From positions 1 through 51,785 of the forward strand of contig JALHRF010000008.1 in NCBI GenBank assembly GCA_022841545.1: 51,785 nucleotides of DNA. The letters are read 5' to 3'. Position 1 is the first letter of the stretch. Each line of letters begins with the position of its first letter. Position numbers and translations under genes: made by a program. The stretch is from Bauldia sp. (GTDB taxonomy: Bacteria > Pseudomonadota > Alphaproteobacteria > Rhizobiales > Kaistiaceae). The notes beneath the pieces are model-generated. The model did not search any database and had not been told where the DNA came from. It saw nothing but the letters and a program-made list of their open reading frames with translations. This document shows positions 43,370 to 51,785 of the stretch, one piece after another.

Positions 43370-45769
43370 ATGTCCGGACTGCCCCTCTCCCGTGCCCCAA
43401 TCCCAGGCGATGATCCGCCCGCCCCCAGGCCGGGTGGCATTGCCGCGCGTGCGCTGGGGCTTGGACAGAGCGCCCAGAGCTACCTCGACAAGCTGAACCC
43501 CGAGCAGCGGCTCGCGGTGGAGACGCTGGACGGCCCGGTGCTGGTGCTGGCCGGCGCGGGCACCGGCAAGACCCGGGTGCTGACGACCCGCATCGCCCAT
43601 CTCCTCGCCACCGGTCGCGCCCGGCCCTACGAGATCCTCGCCGTCACCTTCACCAACAAGGCGGCGCGGGAGATGAAGAACCGCGTCGGGGACCTGATCG
43701 GCGGCGTGCTCGAAGGCATGCAGTGGCTTGGCACGTTCCATTCGATCGGCGCCAAGCTCCTTCGCCGCCATGCCGAACTGGTAGGCCTCAAATCCGGCTT
43801 CACCATCCTGGACACCGACGACCAGATCCGGCTGATGAAGCAGATCATCGCCGCCGAGGGCATCGACGAGAAGCGCTGGCCGGCGCGGCAGCTCGCCGGG
43901 TGGATCGACACCTGGAAGAACCGCGGGCTGTCGCCGAAGGACGTGCCGGAGTCCGATGCCCATGCCTTCGCCGACGGGCGCGGCCGGAAACTCTATGCGG
44001 CCTACCAGGACCGCCTGAAGACGCTCAACGCCGCCGATTTCGGCGACCTGATCCTCGAGCCGCTGAAGATTCTCCGCGAAAACCCGGATGTGCTTGCCGA
44101 CTACCACCGGCGCTTCCGCTACATGCTGGTCGACGAGTATCAGGACACCAATGTCGCCCAGTATCTCTGGCTCCGCCTGCTCGCGCAGGGCCGGGAGAAC
44201 ATCTGCTGCGTCGGGGACGACGACCAGTCGATCTACGGCTGGCGCGGCGCCGAAGTCGACAACATCCTCCGCTTCGAGAAGGACTTTCCCGGCGCCACGG
44301 TGATCCGCCTCGAACGCAACTACCGCTCGACCGCGCACATTCTCGGCGCCGCCTCGCACCTCATCGCCCACAACGAGAGCCGGCTCGGGAAGACGCTGTT
44401 CACCGACCGCACCGATGACGACGACACCGCAAAGGTCTTCGTCTCCTCGTCATGGGATTCGGAGGAGGAGGCGCGCGCCGTCGGCGAGGAGATCGAGCAG
44501 CTTCAGCGCAAGGGCCATCTTCTCAACGAGATCGCCATCCTGGTCCGCGCCTCCTTCCAGATGCGCTCCTTCGAGGACCGCTTCGTCACCCTCGGGCTCA
44601 ACTATCGCGTCATCGGCGGCCCCCGCTTCTACGAGCGGCAGGAAATCCGCGATGCGCTGGCCTATTTCCGGGTCGTCGCCCAGCCCGCCGACGACCTCGC
44701 CTTCGAGCGCATCGTCAACACCCCGCGCCGCGGCATCGGCGATGCGACGGTGAAGCTGCTCCACGACCGGGCGCGGGCGCGGCGGGTGCCGTTGATCGAC
44801 GCCGCCGAGGAATTGATCGAGACCGACGAGATCGCGGCGCGCACCCGCACCGCGCTCCGCGACCTCATCGCCGCGTTCAACCGCTGGCGCGGTCAGGTCG
44901 ACCATCTCCGCCATACCGACCTCGCCGAAATCATCCTCGACGAGTCCGGCTACACCGAGATGTGGCAGGCCGACCGCGCGGCTGATTCCCCGGGCCGGCT
45001 CGAGAACCTGAAGGAACTGGTCCGCTCGATGGACGGGTTCGATTCGATGATCGGCTTCCTCGAGCACGTCTCGCTGGTGATGGATGCCGACAGCGAAGCC
45101 TCCGCCGACGCTGTCAGCATCATGACCCTCCACTCGGCCAAGGGGCTCGAATTCGACACGGTCTTTCTCCCCGGCTGGGAGGAGGGCCTTTTTCCGTCGC
45201 AGCGCACGCTCGACGAGAACGGCCGCGCCGGCCTCGAGGAGGAGCGACGCCTCGCCTATGTCGGCATCACCCGCGCACGGAAGCGGGCCTATATCCGCTT
45301 CGCCTCGAACCGGCGGATCCACGGCCTCTGGCAGACGTCCATCCCGTCGCGCTTCCTCGACGAGTTGCCCGAGGCCCATGTCGACGTCACCGAGGACACC
45401 TCGACCTATGGCGGCTACGGCATGAACGCCTATGGCGCCAGCCGCTTCGACAACCGCGACCCGTTCCAGAACACCTACGCGACCCCCGGCTGGCAGCGTG
45501 CCCAGAAGAATCGCGGCGGCGCCGCCGAATCGACCATGGGCGGCTACGGCAATTTCTCGGGACCGAAGTCCAGCCAGCGGTATCTGGAGGGCGAGCTGGT
45601 GGCGAAGAGCGTCGTCAGCGGCGGCTCGGGCTACAAGGCCGGCGAACGCGTCTTCCACCAGAAATTCGGCTACGGGAAGATCACCGGCATCGACGGCAAC
45701 AAGCTCACCATCGACTTCGACAAGGCGGGCTCGAAGCGCGTGCTGGACTCATTCGTCGAGCGGCATTGA
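43370..45769 (+). CDS. uvrD: UvrD/PcrA-type DNA helicase
   Basis: 799 residues, superfamily 1A. Walker A AGAGTGKTRVL, motif II DEYQDTN, QSIYGWRGA, ERNYRS, and C-terminal TLHSAKGLEFDTVFLPGWEEGLFP and AYVGITRARKR. The last ~60 residues (KAGERVFHQKFGYGKITGIDGNKLTIDFDKAGSKRVL) form the Tudor-like domain that binds RNA polymerase in UvrD/PcrA. Unwinds DNA in excision and mismatch repair. An ~40-residue Pro-rich N terminus precedes the helicase core. hicA starts 3 bases after its stop. Confidence 0.95.
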   Translation: MSGLPLSRAPIPGDDPPAPRPGGIAARALGLGQSAQSYLDKLNPEQRLAVETLDGPVLVLAGAGTGKTRVLTTRIAHLLATGRARPYEILAVTFTNKAAREMKNRVGDLIGGVLEGMQWLGTFHSIGAKLLRRHAELVGLKSGFTILDTDDQIRLMKQIIAAEGIDEKRWPARQLAGWIDTWKNRGLSPKDVPESDAHAFADGRGRKLYAAYQDRLKTLNAADFGDLILEPLKILRENPDVLADYHRRFRYMLVDEYQDTNVAQYLWLRLLAQGRENICCVGDDDQSIYGWRGAEVDNILRFEKDFPGATVIRLERNYRSTAHILGAASHLIAHNESRLGKTLFTDRTDDDDTAKVFVSSSWDSEEEARAVGEEIEQLQRKGHLLNEIAILVRASFQMRSFEDRFVTLGLNYRVIGGPRFYERQEIRDALAYFRVVAQPADDLAFERIVNTPRRGIGDATVKLLHDRARARRVPLIDAAEELIETDEIAARTRTALRDLIAAFNRWRGQVDHLRHTDLAEIILDESGYTEMWQADRAADSPGRLENLKELVRSMDGFDSMIGFLEHVSLVMDADSEASADAVSIMTLHSAKGLEFDTVFLPGWEEGLFPSQRTLDENGRAGLEEERRLAYVGITRARKRAYIRFASNRRIHGLWQTSIPSRFLDELPEAHVDVTEDTSTYGGYGMNAYGASRFDNRDPFQNTYATPGWQRAQKNRGGAAESTMGGYGNFSGPKSSQRYLEGELVAKSVVSGGSGYKAGERVFHQKFGYGKITGIDGNKLTIDFDKAGSKRVLDSFVERH

Positions 45770-45772
45770 GCG

Positions 45773-45999
45773 ATGCACACGTCGAGCCGCGACATCAAAC
45801 GGCGGCTCGAGCGGGAGGGATGGGTTCTCGAACGTGTCAGGGGCTCGCATCATGTTCTTCGCCATCCCGAGAGCTCGGAGGTTATCGTTCTTCTCACCCC
45901 CGAAAGGTCTTGGGAATTGGATTGGTGCGTGCCATCTATCGGCAGGCTGGTTGGAAGCCGGACTGGGTGATCGATGGTCCACTACGTCGCAATCGTTGA
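45773..45999 (+). pseudogene. hicA: HicA-type toxin gene, frameshifted
   Basis: The frame from ATG 45773 gives SRDIKRRLEREGWVLERV and RGSHHVLRH (catalytic His of the double-stranded-RNA-binding-like HicA fold), then loses the family after EVIVL. The proper ending HPRKVLGIGLVRAIYRQAGW continues in the frame one base back, from about 45892. One base seems missing near CTTCTCACCCCC (HicA consensus there is L/V-P-H-P). As written, a 65-residue protein with a scrambled C terminus would be made, stopping at 45970, so toxicity is doubtful. Confidence 0.75.
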
Positions 46000-46265
46000 G
46001 GGCCGGGGCGGACAAGGCGATCGGGGTCTGGTTCCCCGACCTTCCCGGCTGTTTTTCTGCGGGCGATACGATGGATGAGGCGCTGACCAACGCGCCGGAG
46101 GCAGTGCAGCTCCATGCCGAGGCGATCGAGCGCAATGGGCGACATCTGCCACGTGCGCGGCCCCTCGCCGAGCTCAAGGAAGATCCCCTTTTCGCCGAAG
46201 AGGTGCGTGGCAATCTCGTAGCCGTCGTGCAGTTGCCCGCGCCGGCGGCATCCGCGGCCGAATAG
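45974..46265 (+). pseudogene. hicB: HicB-type antitoxin gene, frameshifted
   Basis: ATG 45974 starts MVHYVAIVEG, the usual HicB opening, but the rest of the family, ADKAIGVWFPDLPGCFSAGD and TMDEALTNAPEAVQLHAEAIE, lies in the frame one base on, to a TAG at 46265. Two bases appear lost near 46000-46004, where GAGGAGG would restore VEEAG. HicB normally has a partial RNase H-like fold that blocks HicA. Both genes of the pair are broken within about 120 bases. Confidence 0.75.
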
Positions 46266-46284
46266 CCGGTTCCCCAAGCGCAGC

Positions 46285-46629
46285 ATGTTCATCTCCGTCT
46301 TTGCCCGCCGCCTGAAGCCCGGCAAGACTTACGAGGACTTCATCGCGGCATGGTATCCCGACAAGGGTTTTGGCATACCCACGCGCGGCCCGTTCGTAGC
46401 CCGCAACATCGCCGACGACCGCGAGGTCCTGGTGATCGGCTTCATCGATCTGCCGGGCCGTGCGAGCCTCGACGAGGCGATGACGCGGCTCGCCAAACAG
46501 GAGCAGGTCCGACACGAGCGCATTGCCGAGGTGATCGAGTCGACGGAGCTGCGCGGCATCTATGAGGTCTCCGACGAGTTCGATTTCTCGACAGACGCCA
46601 CTGTCGCCGCGGGCCGGCCAGCGAGGTAG
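46285..46629 (+). CDS. Hypothetical protein, possible dimeric alpha-beta barrel
   Basis: 114 residues: MFISVFARRLKPGKTYEDFIAAW followed by VARNIADDREVLVIGFIDL and EQVRHERIAEVIESTEL. Strand-helix-strand spacing and the FxRRLKPGKTYEDF opening recall small monooxygenase-like ferredoxin folds, but no catalytic motif can be named. No signal peptide. It lies between hicB and prmA, 28 bases before prmA, perhaps co-transcribed. The fold idea is a guess. Confidence 0.65.
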   Translation: MFISVFARRLKPGKTYEDFIAAWYPDKGFGIPTRGPFVARNIADDREVLVIGFIDLPGRASLDEAMTRLAKQEQVRHERIAEVIESTELRGIYEVSDEFDFSTDATVAAGRPAR

Positions 46630-46656
46630 TCTCGCGTTCATTCACGACGAACCCGG

Positions 46657-47553
46657 ATGACCCACACCGCCAGCATCACCCTCAGCGAATCCGACGCGTT
46701 CCGCCTGGTCACGGCGCTCGACGAGGACCTGGCGCTGACGCATCTCGCCGTCGATGCGGTGGAGGAAGCGCCGGGACGCTGGCGCGTGACCCTTTACCTG
46801 CCCGAAGCGCCGGACAATGGCCTCGTCGCCATCCTTGCTGCGGCAACGCAGGCGCTGTTCGGTGCCGCTCCGCCAGCCTTCGCCATCGCGCCGCTGCCCG
46901 AAACCAACTGGGTGGCAAAGTCGCTTCAAGGCCTGAAGCCGGTTCGGGCCGGTCGGTTCCTCGTCCACGGCGCGCATGACCGCGACAAGGTCCGTGCGAA
47001 CGACATCGGCATCGAGATCGAGGCCGGCGAGGCGTTCGGCACCGGCCACCACGGCACCACGGCGGGGTGCCTCTTGGCGATCGAGCGGGCCGTCCGGACG
47101 CGGCCGATCCGGAACGCGCTCGACATCGGCACCGGGTCGGGCGTGCTCGCCATCGGGATCGCGAAGCTCGCGCATGTCCCCGTGCTCGCGAGCGACATCG
47201 ACCCGGTCGCGACCCGGGTGGCCGCCGCCAATGTCAGGCTCAACGAGGCACATCCGGAGGTCCGGGTCGTCACGGCCGCCGGGATCGGCTCCCGCGTCTT
47301 CCGGGTGAACGGCCCCTTCGACCTGATCGTCGCCAACATCCTTGCCGGACCGCTGGTGATGCTCGCGCCATCGATTCGCCGGGCACTCGCGCCGGGCGGA
47401 ACCGTCATTCTCTCAGGCCTCGTGCCACCGCAGACGAACCGCGTCGCCGCCGCCTACCGGGCGGCGGGACTGCGGTTCGAGCGAGCGGAGAGCCGCGAGG
47501 AGTGGATGACCCTGACCTTCACTCTGCCGCCTGTCGGGCCTCCTCGCCGGTAG
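46657..47553 (+). CDS. prmA: Ribosomal protein L11 methyltransferase
   Basis: 298 residues. N-terminal substrate-recognition domain, then NWVAKSLQGLKPVRAGRFLVHG, GEAFGTGHHGTTAGCL and the SAM site ALDIGTGSGVLAIGIAKL, with FDLIVANILAGPL in place of the NPPY-type motif, as in PrmA. It methylates L11 (RplK) amino groups. The 3' end overlaps the convergent oxidase gene by 35 bases. Confidence 0.93.
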   Translation: MTHTASITLSESDAFRLVTALDEDLALTHLAVDAVEEAPGRWRVTLYLPEAPDNGLVAILAAATQALFGAAPPAFAIAPLPETNWVAKSLQGLKPVRAGRFLVHGAHDRDKVRANDIGIEIEAGEAFGTGHHGTTAGCLLAIERAVRTRPIRNALDIGTGSGVLAIGIAKLAHVPVLASDIDPVATRVAAANVRLNEAHPEVRVVTAAGIGSRVFRVNGPFDLIVANILAGPLVMLAPSIRRALAPGGTVILSGLVPPQTNRVAAAYRAAGLRFERAESREEWMTLTFTLPPVGPPRR

Positions 47554-48913
47554 CCGGCGGGATGTTCTGGTTGAGGCGAAAGAGGTTGCCCGGATCATAA
47601 CGCCGCTTGATCGCCGCGAGGCGGTCCCAGGTCGCCCCCGGATAGGCGTCGCGAACCCGCGCCTCGCGCTCGTTGCCCATGAAGTTGACGTAGGCCGCGC
47701 CTGGGCGCGGATGAAGCGCCGCCACAAAGTCCGCCGCCCAGCGGTCGCGCACGAGCCGGTCCTCCGGGCTCGTGGAGAAGGCGACGACGCTCATCATGAT
47801 CGGCGCATCGCGGTGCGCGTAGGCGGTGCCTTCGTTCGGCACGCGGGCGGCGGCGCCGCCGAGGACGCGGATCTGCGCAATCCGCATCGGCGCGTCGGAA
47901 CTCTCCAACCGGCCGACGATGGTGGCCGCATCGGCGCCCGTGAAGCGGTCCATGTAGACAGTGCGGAAGGCGACCGTGGGATGCAGCCCGTGGTCCTCGG
48001 CCGGAAACATCTCGGCATAGCCCATGGGCCGGACCAGGTCGGCGATCGGCGCATCGATCTCGCGGAACGGCTTCAACGCCGCCTGCGCCTCGGCGTCCGG
48101 ACCGACAAAGGCCATCAGCGCCATGATCACGAGCTTGCCGTGAACCTCCGCCGGCAGGAAAGGCATGGGCGGGGCCGGCATGACGTTGACGATCGCAGAA
48201 AGCGCCTCGGGCGCCGCCTCGGCGCCCGCGATGAAGCGGGTGAGGTTCTCCGTCGTGGCCTGGAGGAAGAGCATACCGCCCGTGAAGGCGGACAGATCGT
48301 TGAGGCGGAATTTCAACCGGGTGACGACGCCGAAATTGCCACCGCCGCCGCGGATCGCCCAGAACAGGTCCGGCTCAGAGTTCGCGTCGGTGGAGACCAA
48401 CTGCCCGTCGGCGGTGACGACGGCAGCGGCGAGCAGCGAATCGATCGTCAGGCCGTACTTGCGGACCAGGAAGCCGACACCGCCGCCGAGGGTGATGCCG
48501 CCGATGCCGACGCCGCCGGCATCGCCAAAGCCGACCGCAAGGCCATGCTCCCCGGCCGCCATGGTGAACTCGCCCGTCGTCGCGCCGGTCTCCACCCACG
48601 CGGTCCGTGATGGCGCGTCGATCTCGATCCGGTTCATCTGCCCGAGGTCGAGGACAATCCCGCCGTCGGTGGTGCTGTGGCCGGCGAAACTGTGGCCGCC
48701 GCCCCTCACCGCCAGTTCGAGACCGGCCTCGCGGGCGACGCCGACGACGCGGGCGACTTCGGCGGCATCCCGCGGCCGGACGATCGCCAGAGGCCTCTTG
48801 TCAAAGCCGCCGAGATACCCGGCCCGCGCCGCGTCGTAGGCACTGTTTTCGGGCAGTATGCAGGCGTCGCCAAACGCAAGCAGCAAAGCGTTGGCAATGG
48901 ATTTCTTCGGCAT
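47519..48913 (-). CDS. FAD-binding oxidase (BBE-domain, berberine-bridge/glucooligosaccharide oxidase type)
   Basis: 464 residues. FAD-binding PCMH domain with RGGGHSFAGHS, whose first His is the usual covalent 8-alpha-histidyl FAD site, and GVGIGGITLGGGVGFLVRKYGLTIDSL. The second covalent Cys of bicovalent members (GxCxxVGxGG) is replaced (GDAGGVGIGG). The C-terminal BBE motif reads AAYVNFMG and RLAAIKRRYDPGNLFRLNQNI. Oxidises an alcohol, sugar or alkaloid-like compound. No signal peptide. ATG at 48913 has GGGAG 8 bases upstream. Confidence 0.9.
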   Translation of the reverse strand: MPKKSIANALLLAFGDACILPENSAYDAARAGYLGGFDKRPLAIVRPRDAAEVARVVGVAREAGLELAVRGGGHSFAGHSTTDGGIVLDLGQMNRIEIDAPSRTAWVETGATTGEFTMAAGEHGLAVGFGDAGGVGIGGITLGGGVGFLVRKYGLTIDSLLAAAVVTADGQLVSTDANSEPDLFWAIRGGGGNFGVVTRLKFRLNDLSAFTGGMLFLQATTENLTRFIAGAEAAPEALSAIVNVMPAPPMPFLPAEVHGKLVIMALMAFVGPDAEAQAALKPFREIDAPIADLVRPMGYAEMFPAEDHGLHPTVAFRTVYMDRFTGADAATIVGRLESSDAPMRIAQIRVLGGAAARVPNEGTAYAHRDAPIMMSVVAFSTSPEDRLVRDRWAADFVAALHPRPGAAYVNFMGNEREARVRDAYPGATWDRLAAIKRRYDPGNLFRLNQNIPPATGEEARQAAE

Positions 48914-49140
48914 GTCGCATGCTCCCATCAGCAAGAGTTGGAGACAGGAGCCCCGCAGCGCCTGTCGACCGGTGTCATGCCGTGATGACGAACGACGAGA
49001 CCCGATCATGACAGCAGGCGGACAAAAGTCCGGTCCCAAGGAGATGCGCTCCTACGGGTTCAAGTGCACTTCAAGTCAAGCGCAAATTTCCCACTGCCAT
49101 GCCCTTGCGTGAAGCCATCGATTGATGGCGGAAGTTCCGC

Positions 49141-49359
49141 TCAGAGCGGAAAGCCGTTCCGACCCGCGTGATCCACCGCCGCACGGTCATAGCCGAAGGT
49201 GGCCAGCATCGCGTCGTCGAGGCCGAGAATGAAGGCGCGGGCGGTTTGGCGCGGGGTGGTTTCGCGTCCAGCGTTCGCCCGGGCAAGTGCATAGGGCGAT
49301 ACGCCCCTTGCCGGGGCCACGCGGCTGCCGCTGTCGCCGAGGGTCCTTGCCGTAGCCAT
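49141..49359 (-). CDS. Small hypothetical protein, weakly DUF1127-like
   Basis: 72 residues, AAGGA 8 bases before the ATG. The C-terminal half, LGLDDAMLATFGYDRAAVDH, echoes the LDDRMLADIGLxRxDI motif of small DUF1127/YjiS-type proteins, which in studied alphaproteobacteria bind RNA or affect phosphate and stress responses. The Arg-rich first part of DUF1127 is not well matched. Flanked by about 220 bases on each side that hold no other gene. Confidence 0.55.
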   Translation of the reverse strand: MATARTLGDSGSRVAPARGVSPYALARANAGRETTPRQTARAFILGLDDAMLATFGYDRAAVDHAGRNGFPL

Positions 49360-49578
49360 TGCGAGTTCCTTTCCGAATCGTCGCCTCTGCCTCCCTTCGC
49401 CACTCGACATAGGGGAGGCGTGGAGTTTGGGGAAGGCGCCTAACGGCATGCCAGCCTTGTATTTTTTGCAGCGCAAACGTCACTATACTGCAATGCACAA
49501 ATGGACGGCAGGCAGCACCGCCTATATGCATGGCCCTGCCGCGATTAGCGGCGCGCTGACGCCCAAGGGAGAGACGTT

Positions 49579-51411
49579 TTGGCCCGACGAACCACCCGCG
49601 TGGACCAGATCGCGGCGCATGATCGATTGACGCAGCTTCGCGCGGAGTTGTCCCGCGACCAACTGACCGGGTTCATCGTGCCGCATACCGACGAGCACCA
49701 GAGCGAGTATCTCCCGCCGTCGGCCGAGCGGCTCGCGTGGCTGACCGGGTTCACCGGCTCGGCCGGGGCAGCGGTGGTTCTCCAGGACGAGGCGGCGGTG
49801 TTCGTCGACGGGCGATACACGATCCAGGCCGCGGCCGAGGTCGATCCGTCCGCCTTCGCCCTCGAACATCTCATCGAGATGCCGCCATGGAAGTGGCTGA
49901 AGGCGAGACTGAAGCCCGGCGACCGTATCGGCTATGACCCGTGGCTGATGACGTCCGCCGAAGTGAAGCGGCTCGACGAGGTCTGCCGCGCCGCGGAGGC
50001 GACGCTGGTCGGCGTCACCGGCAACCCGATCGACCACATTTGGACGGACCGGCCAGCGCCTCCGCTTGGCGCCGTGACGATCCACCCGACCGAGCTTTCC
50101 GGAGAGGAAGCGCAGGGGAAAATCGGCAGGCTCCAGGCTTCGATCGCCGATGCCAAGGCCGACGCCGCCATCCTTGCCCAGGCCGATTCCGTCGCCTGGA
50201 CCTTCAACCTCCGCGGCGCCGACATCGCCCACAATCCCGTGGCACTGGCCTATGCCGTCCTGCCCGCCGACGGCAAACCGTCGCTGTTCATCGATGGGCG
50301 GAAGCTGACCAACAGCGTACGGGCGACGCTCGCCGATCTCGCCGAGCTCCACGAGCCGGCGGAGTTCACGGGCTCCCTCGCCGCGCTCGGCCGCGAGGGC
50401 GCGAAGGTGCTGCTCGACCCGAAGGGCACCGCCGCGGCCATTGCTGCCGCGATCCGCGACGCCGGCGGCACGGTGGTCGAAGGCGCCGACCCGGCCGAAC
50501 TACCCAAGGCCCGGAAGAACGACACGGAACTCGCCGGCACCCGCCGCGCCCATATCCGCGACGGCGCTGCGATGGTGCGGTTCCTCGCCTGGCTCGACGG
50601 TGCGGCGGCCAGCGGGGAGATCGACGAGGTCATCGCCGCCGACAGGCTGGCCGGGTTTCGGGCCGACACGGCGCGGCGCGACGGCTCGGAGTTGGTCGAC
50701 GTATCCTTCGCCACCATCTCCGGCGCGGGACCGAACGGAGCCATCGTCCACTATCGCGTCACGCCCAAGACCAACCGCCCGCTCGAATCGGGCTCGCTCT
50801 ACCTCGTTGATTCCGGCGGCCAGTACCGCGACGGCACCACCGACATCACCCGCACCATCGCCGTCGGCGTACCGACCGACGAGATGCGCGACCGCTTCAC
50901 GCGCGTGCTCAAGGGCCACATCGCCATCGCCACCGCTCGCTTTCCCGTCGGCGCCTCCGGCGCCCAGCTCGATACGCTCGCCCGCGCGGCACTCTGGCAA
51001 GCGGGGCTCGACTACGATCATGGCACCGGGCACGGGGTCGGCTCCTTCCTCGCCGTGCATGAAGGACCGGCCCGGATTTCAAAGCTGGGCACGGTGCCGC
51101 TCGAACCGGGCATGATTCTTTCGAACGAGCCCGGCTACTACAAGGCCGGAGCCTACGGCATCCGCATCGAGAACCTGCTTGTGGTGACACCGGCGGCGAT
51201 CGTTACCGGTGGCGACCGGCCGATGCTCGGCTTCGAGACGCTGACGCTGGCGCCGATCGATCGCCGGCTAGTCGACCTCTCCATTCTGTCGCCTGCGGAA
51301 ATCGCCTGGCTCGACGCGTATCATGCCCGCATCGGGCCGGCCCTCGGTCATCTCCTCGACGATGAGGAGCGGCAGTGGCTGGCACAGGCAGCGGCGCCGA
51401 TCGGCGATTAG
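49579..51411 (+). CDS. pepP: Aminopeptidase P (Xaa-Pro aminopeptidase, M24B, long form)
   Basis: 610 residues, the three-domain long form. Two creatinase-like N-terminal domains (from VPHTDEHQSEYLPPSAERLAWLTGF) precede a pita-bread metallopeptidase domain. Metal ligands can be read in order: the two Asp of DSGGQYRDGTTDITR, the His of HGTGHGVG, Glu of SNEPGYY and Glu of IRIENLL. Removes N-terminal residues before proline. The start is TTG with GGGAGAG 5 bases upstream. A TATACT box at 49484-49489 may be its -10 element; no good -35 is seen. Confidence 0.92.
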   Translation: MARRTTRVDQIAAHDRLTQLRAELSRDQLTGFIVPHTDEHQSEYLPPSAERLAWLTGFTGSAGAAVVLQDEAAVFVDGRYTIQAAAEVDPSAFALEHLIEMPPWKWLKARLKPGDRIGYDPWLMTSAEVKRLDEVCRAAEATLVGVTGNPIDHIWTDRPAPPLGAVTIHPTELSGEEAQGKIGRLQASIADAKADAAILAQADSVAWTFNLRGADIAHNPVALAYAVLPADGKPSLFIDGRKLTNSVRATLADLAELHEPAEFTGSLAALGREGAKVLLDPKGTAAAIAAAIRDAGGTVVEGADPAELPKARKNDTELAGTRRAHIRDGAAMVRFLAWLDGAAASGEIDEVIAADRLAGFRADTARRDGSELVDVSFATISGAGPNGAIVHYRVTPKTNRPLESGSLYLVDSGGQYRDGTTDITRTIAVGVPTDEMRDRFTRVLKGHIAIATARFPVGASGAQLDTLARAALWQAGLDYDHGTGHGVGSFLAVHEGPARISKLGTVPLEPGMILSNEPGYYKAGAYGIRIENLLVVTPAAIVTGGDRPMLGFETLTLAPIDRRLVDLSILSPAEIAWLDAYHARIGPALGHLLDDEERQWLAQAAAPIGD

Positions 51412-51521
51412 GGCAAGATCGCGGCGGCGGGAACCCGGAGGCACCTATCGCGTTTTCCACCCAGGGCAAGGGCTGACCATTCCTCCCATTCAGCGCCCTC
51501 ATCAAACGTGGAGATAGCGAC

Positions 51522-51785
51522 ATGAAGACCCTCCTGACGACGACCGCGCTTGTGGCGCTCCTTTCGGCCGGGCCGGTGTTCGCCCAGAGCGAGACCGCGC
51601 CGACCACCGAGCCGCCGCCCGCCACGCAGGAAATGGCCCCGGATGCCGGCATGACGGCGGAGCCGCCGGCGGCGACCGACCAGATGGCGCCTGATGCCAC
51701 CGCGCCGGCAATCGCACCCGACCAGAACCTGACCGACGCGCCGACCATGGCGCCCGAGACCGACACGATGGCCAATGATCCGGCC
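51522..51785 (+). CDS. Secreted Pro/Ala/Thr-rich protein, N-terminal part (cut by the right edge)
   Basis: 88 codons are visible. A clear signal peptide MKTLLTTTALVALLSAGPVFA is cleaved at AQ, followed by low-complexity sequence rich in Pro, Ala, Thr and repeated QMAPDA-like units (EMAPDAG, QMAPDAT, TMAPET). GGAGA lies 8 bases before the ATG. In related genomes such leaders precede PRC-barrel or other envelope domains, but nothing of that is visible here. Confidence 0.7.
   Translation, partial: MKTLLTTTALVALLSAGPVFAQSETAPTTEPPPATQEMAPDAGMTAEPPAATDQMAPDATAPAIAPDQNLTDAPTMAPETDTMANDPA

Overview
The window is GC-rich, densely coded chromosomal DNA of an alphaproteobacterium, most likely order Hyphomicrobiales/Rhizobiales. 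Supporting signs are a circularly permuted two-piece tmRNA gene with the tag ANDNYAEARLAA, an alpha-type SspB, the DUF4169/ribbon-helix-helix pair, the thyA-GNAT-UPF0114-folA-hflK-hflC-degP order, and palindromic intergenic repeats of rhizobial type. No rRNA, tRNA, transposase, integrase or CRISPR array was seen.

Layout. 1-3.3 kb: a cut-off ORF, a minus-strand ccdAB toxin-antitoxin pair leading into DUF4169 and a ribbon-helix-helix protein, fumC, and a GFA-family protein. 3.4-9.0 kb: a LacI-type regulator divergent from a sugar-type ABC operon (binding protein, double ATPase, permease) that ends in a metallo-beta-lactamase-fold lactonase-like enzyme; operator-like dyads lie between them. 9.1-10.4 kb: a lower-GC insert with three overlapping ORFs of unknown function. 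10.7-11.9 kb: sspB and ssrA side by side, i.e. the proteolysis adaptor and the tagging RNA it works with. 11.9-14.2 kb: an RTX-repeat protein, a truncated haemoglobin and a TetR regulator divergent from a Bcr/CflA-type efflux pump. 15.7-22.2 kb: a thymidylate/folate and membrane-proteolysis block (thyA, folA, hflKC, degP). 22.4-29.9 kb: GNAT and DUF1015 proteins, a diguanylate cyclase, an ArsR-trpB2 pair divergent from an EamA exporter, and miaA.

29.9-33.3 kb: a strong promoter and structured sequence that look like an unassigned small RNA, then an attenuation-controlled ilvB (leader peptide plus terminator) and ilvN; ilvC follows 7 kb downstream. 33.3-40.1 kb: a PfkB kinase, a cyclic-nucleotide-binding protein divergent from an AEC transporter, pdxJ plus a sulfotransferase, then a stand-alone caspase/CHAT-like protein tightly linked to a DUF2461 protein and convergent with an RlaP-type nucleotidyltransferase. 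41.4-51.8 kb: an asparagine-synthetase-like protein, a UvrD/PcrA helicase, a hicAB module in which both genes are frameshifted, prmA, a covalent-flavin oxidase, a small protein, an aminopeptidase P and the start of a secreted protein.

The best candidates for undescribed biology are the low-GC ORF trio (9.16-10.43 kb), the unassigned RNA locus (29.92-30.24 kb) and the caspase-like/DUF2461 pair (38.0-39.3 kb). All functional assignments come from reading motifs; no database search was possible.
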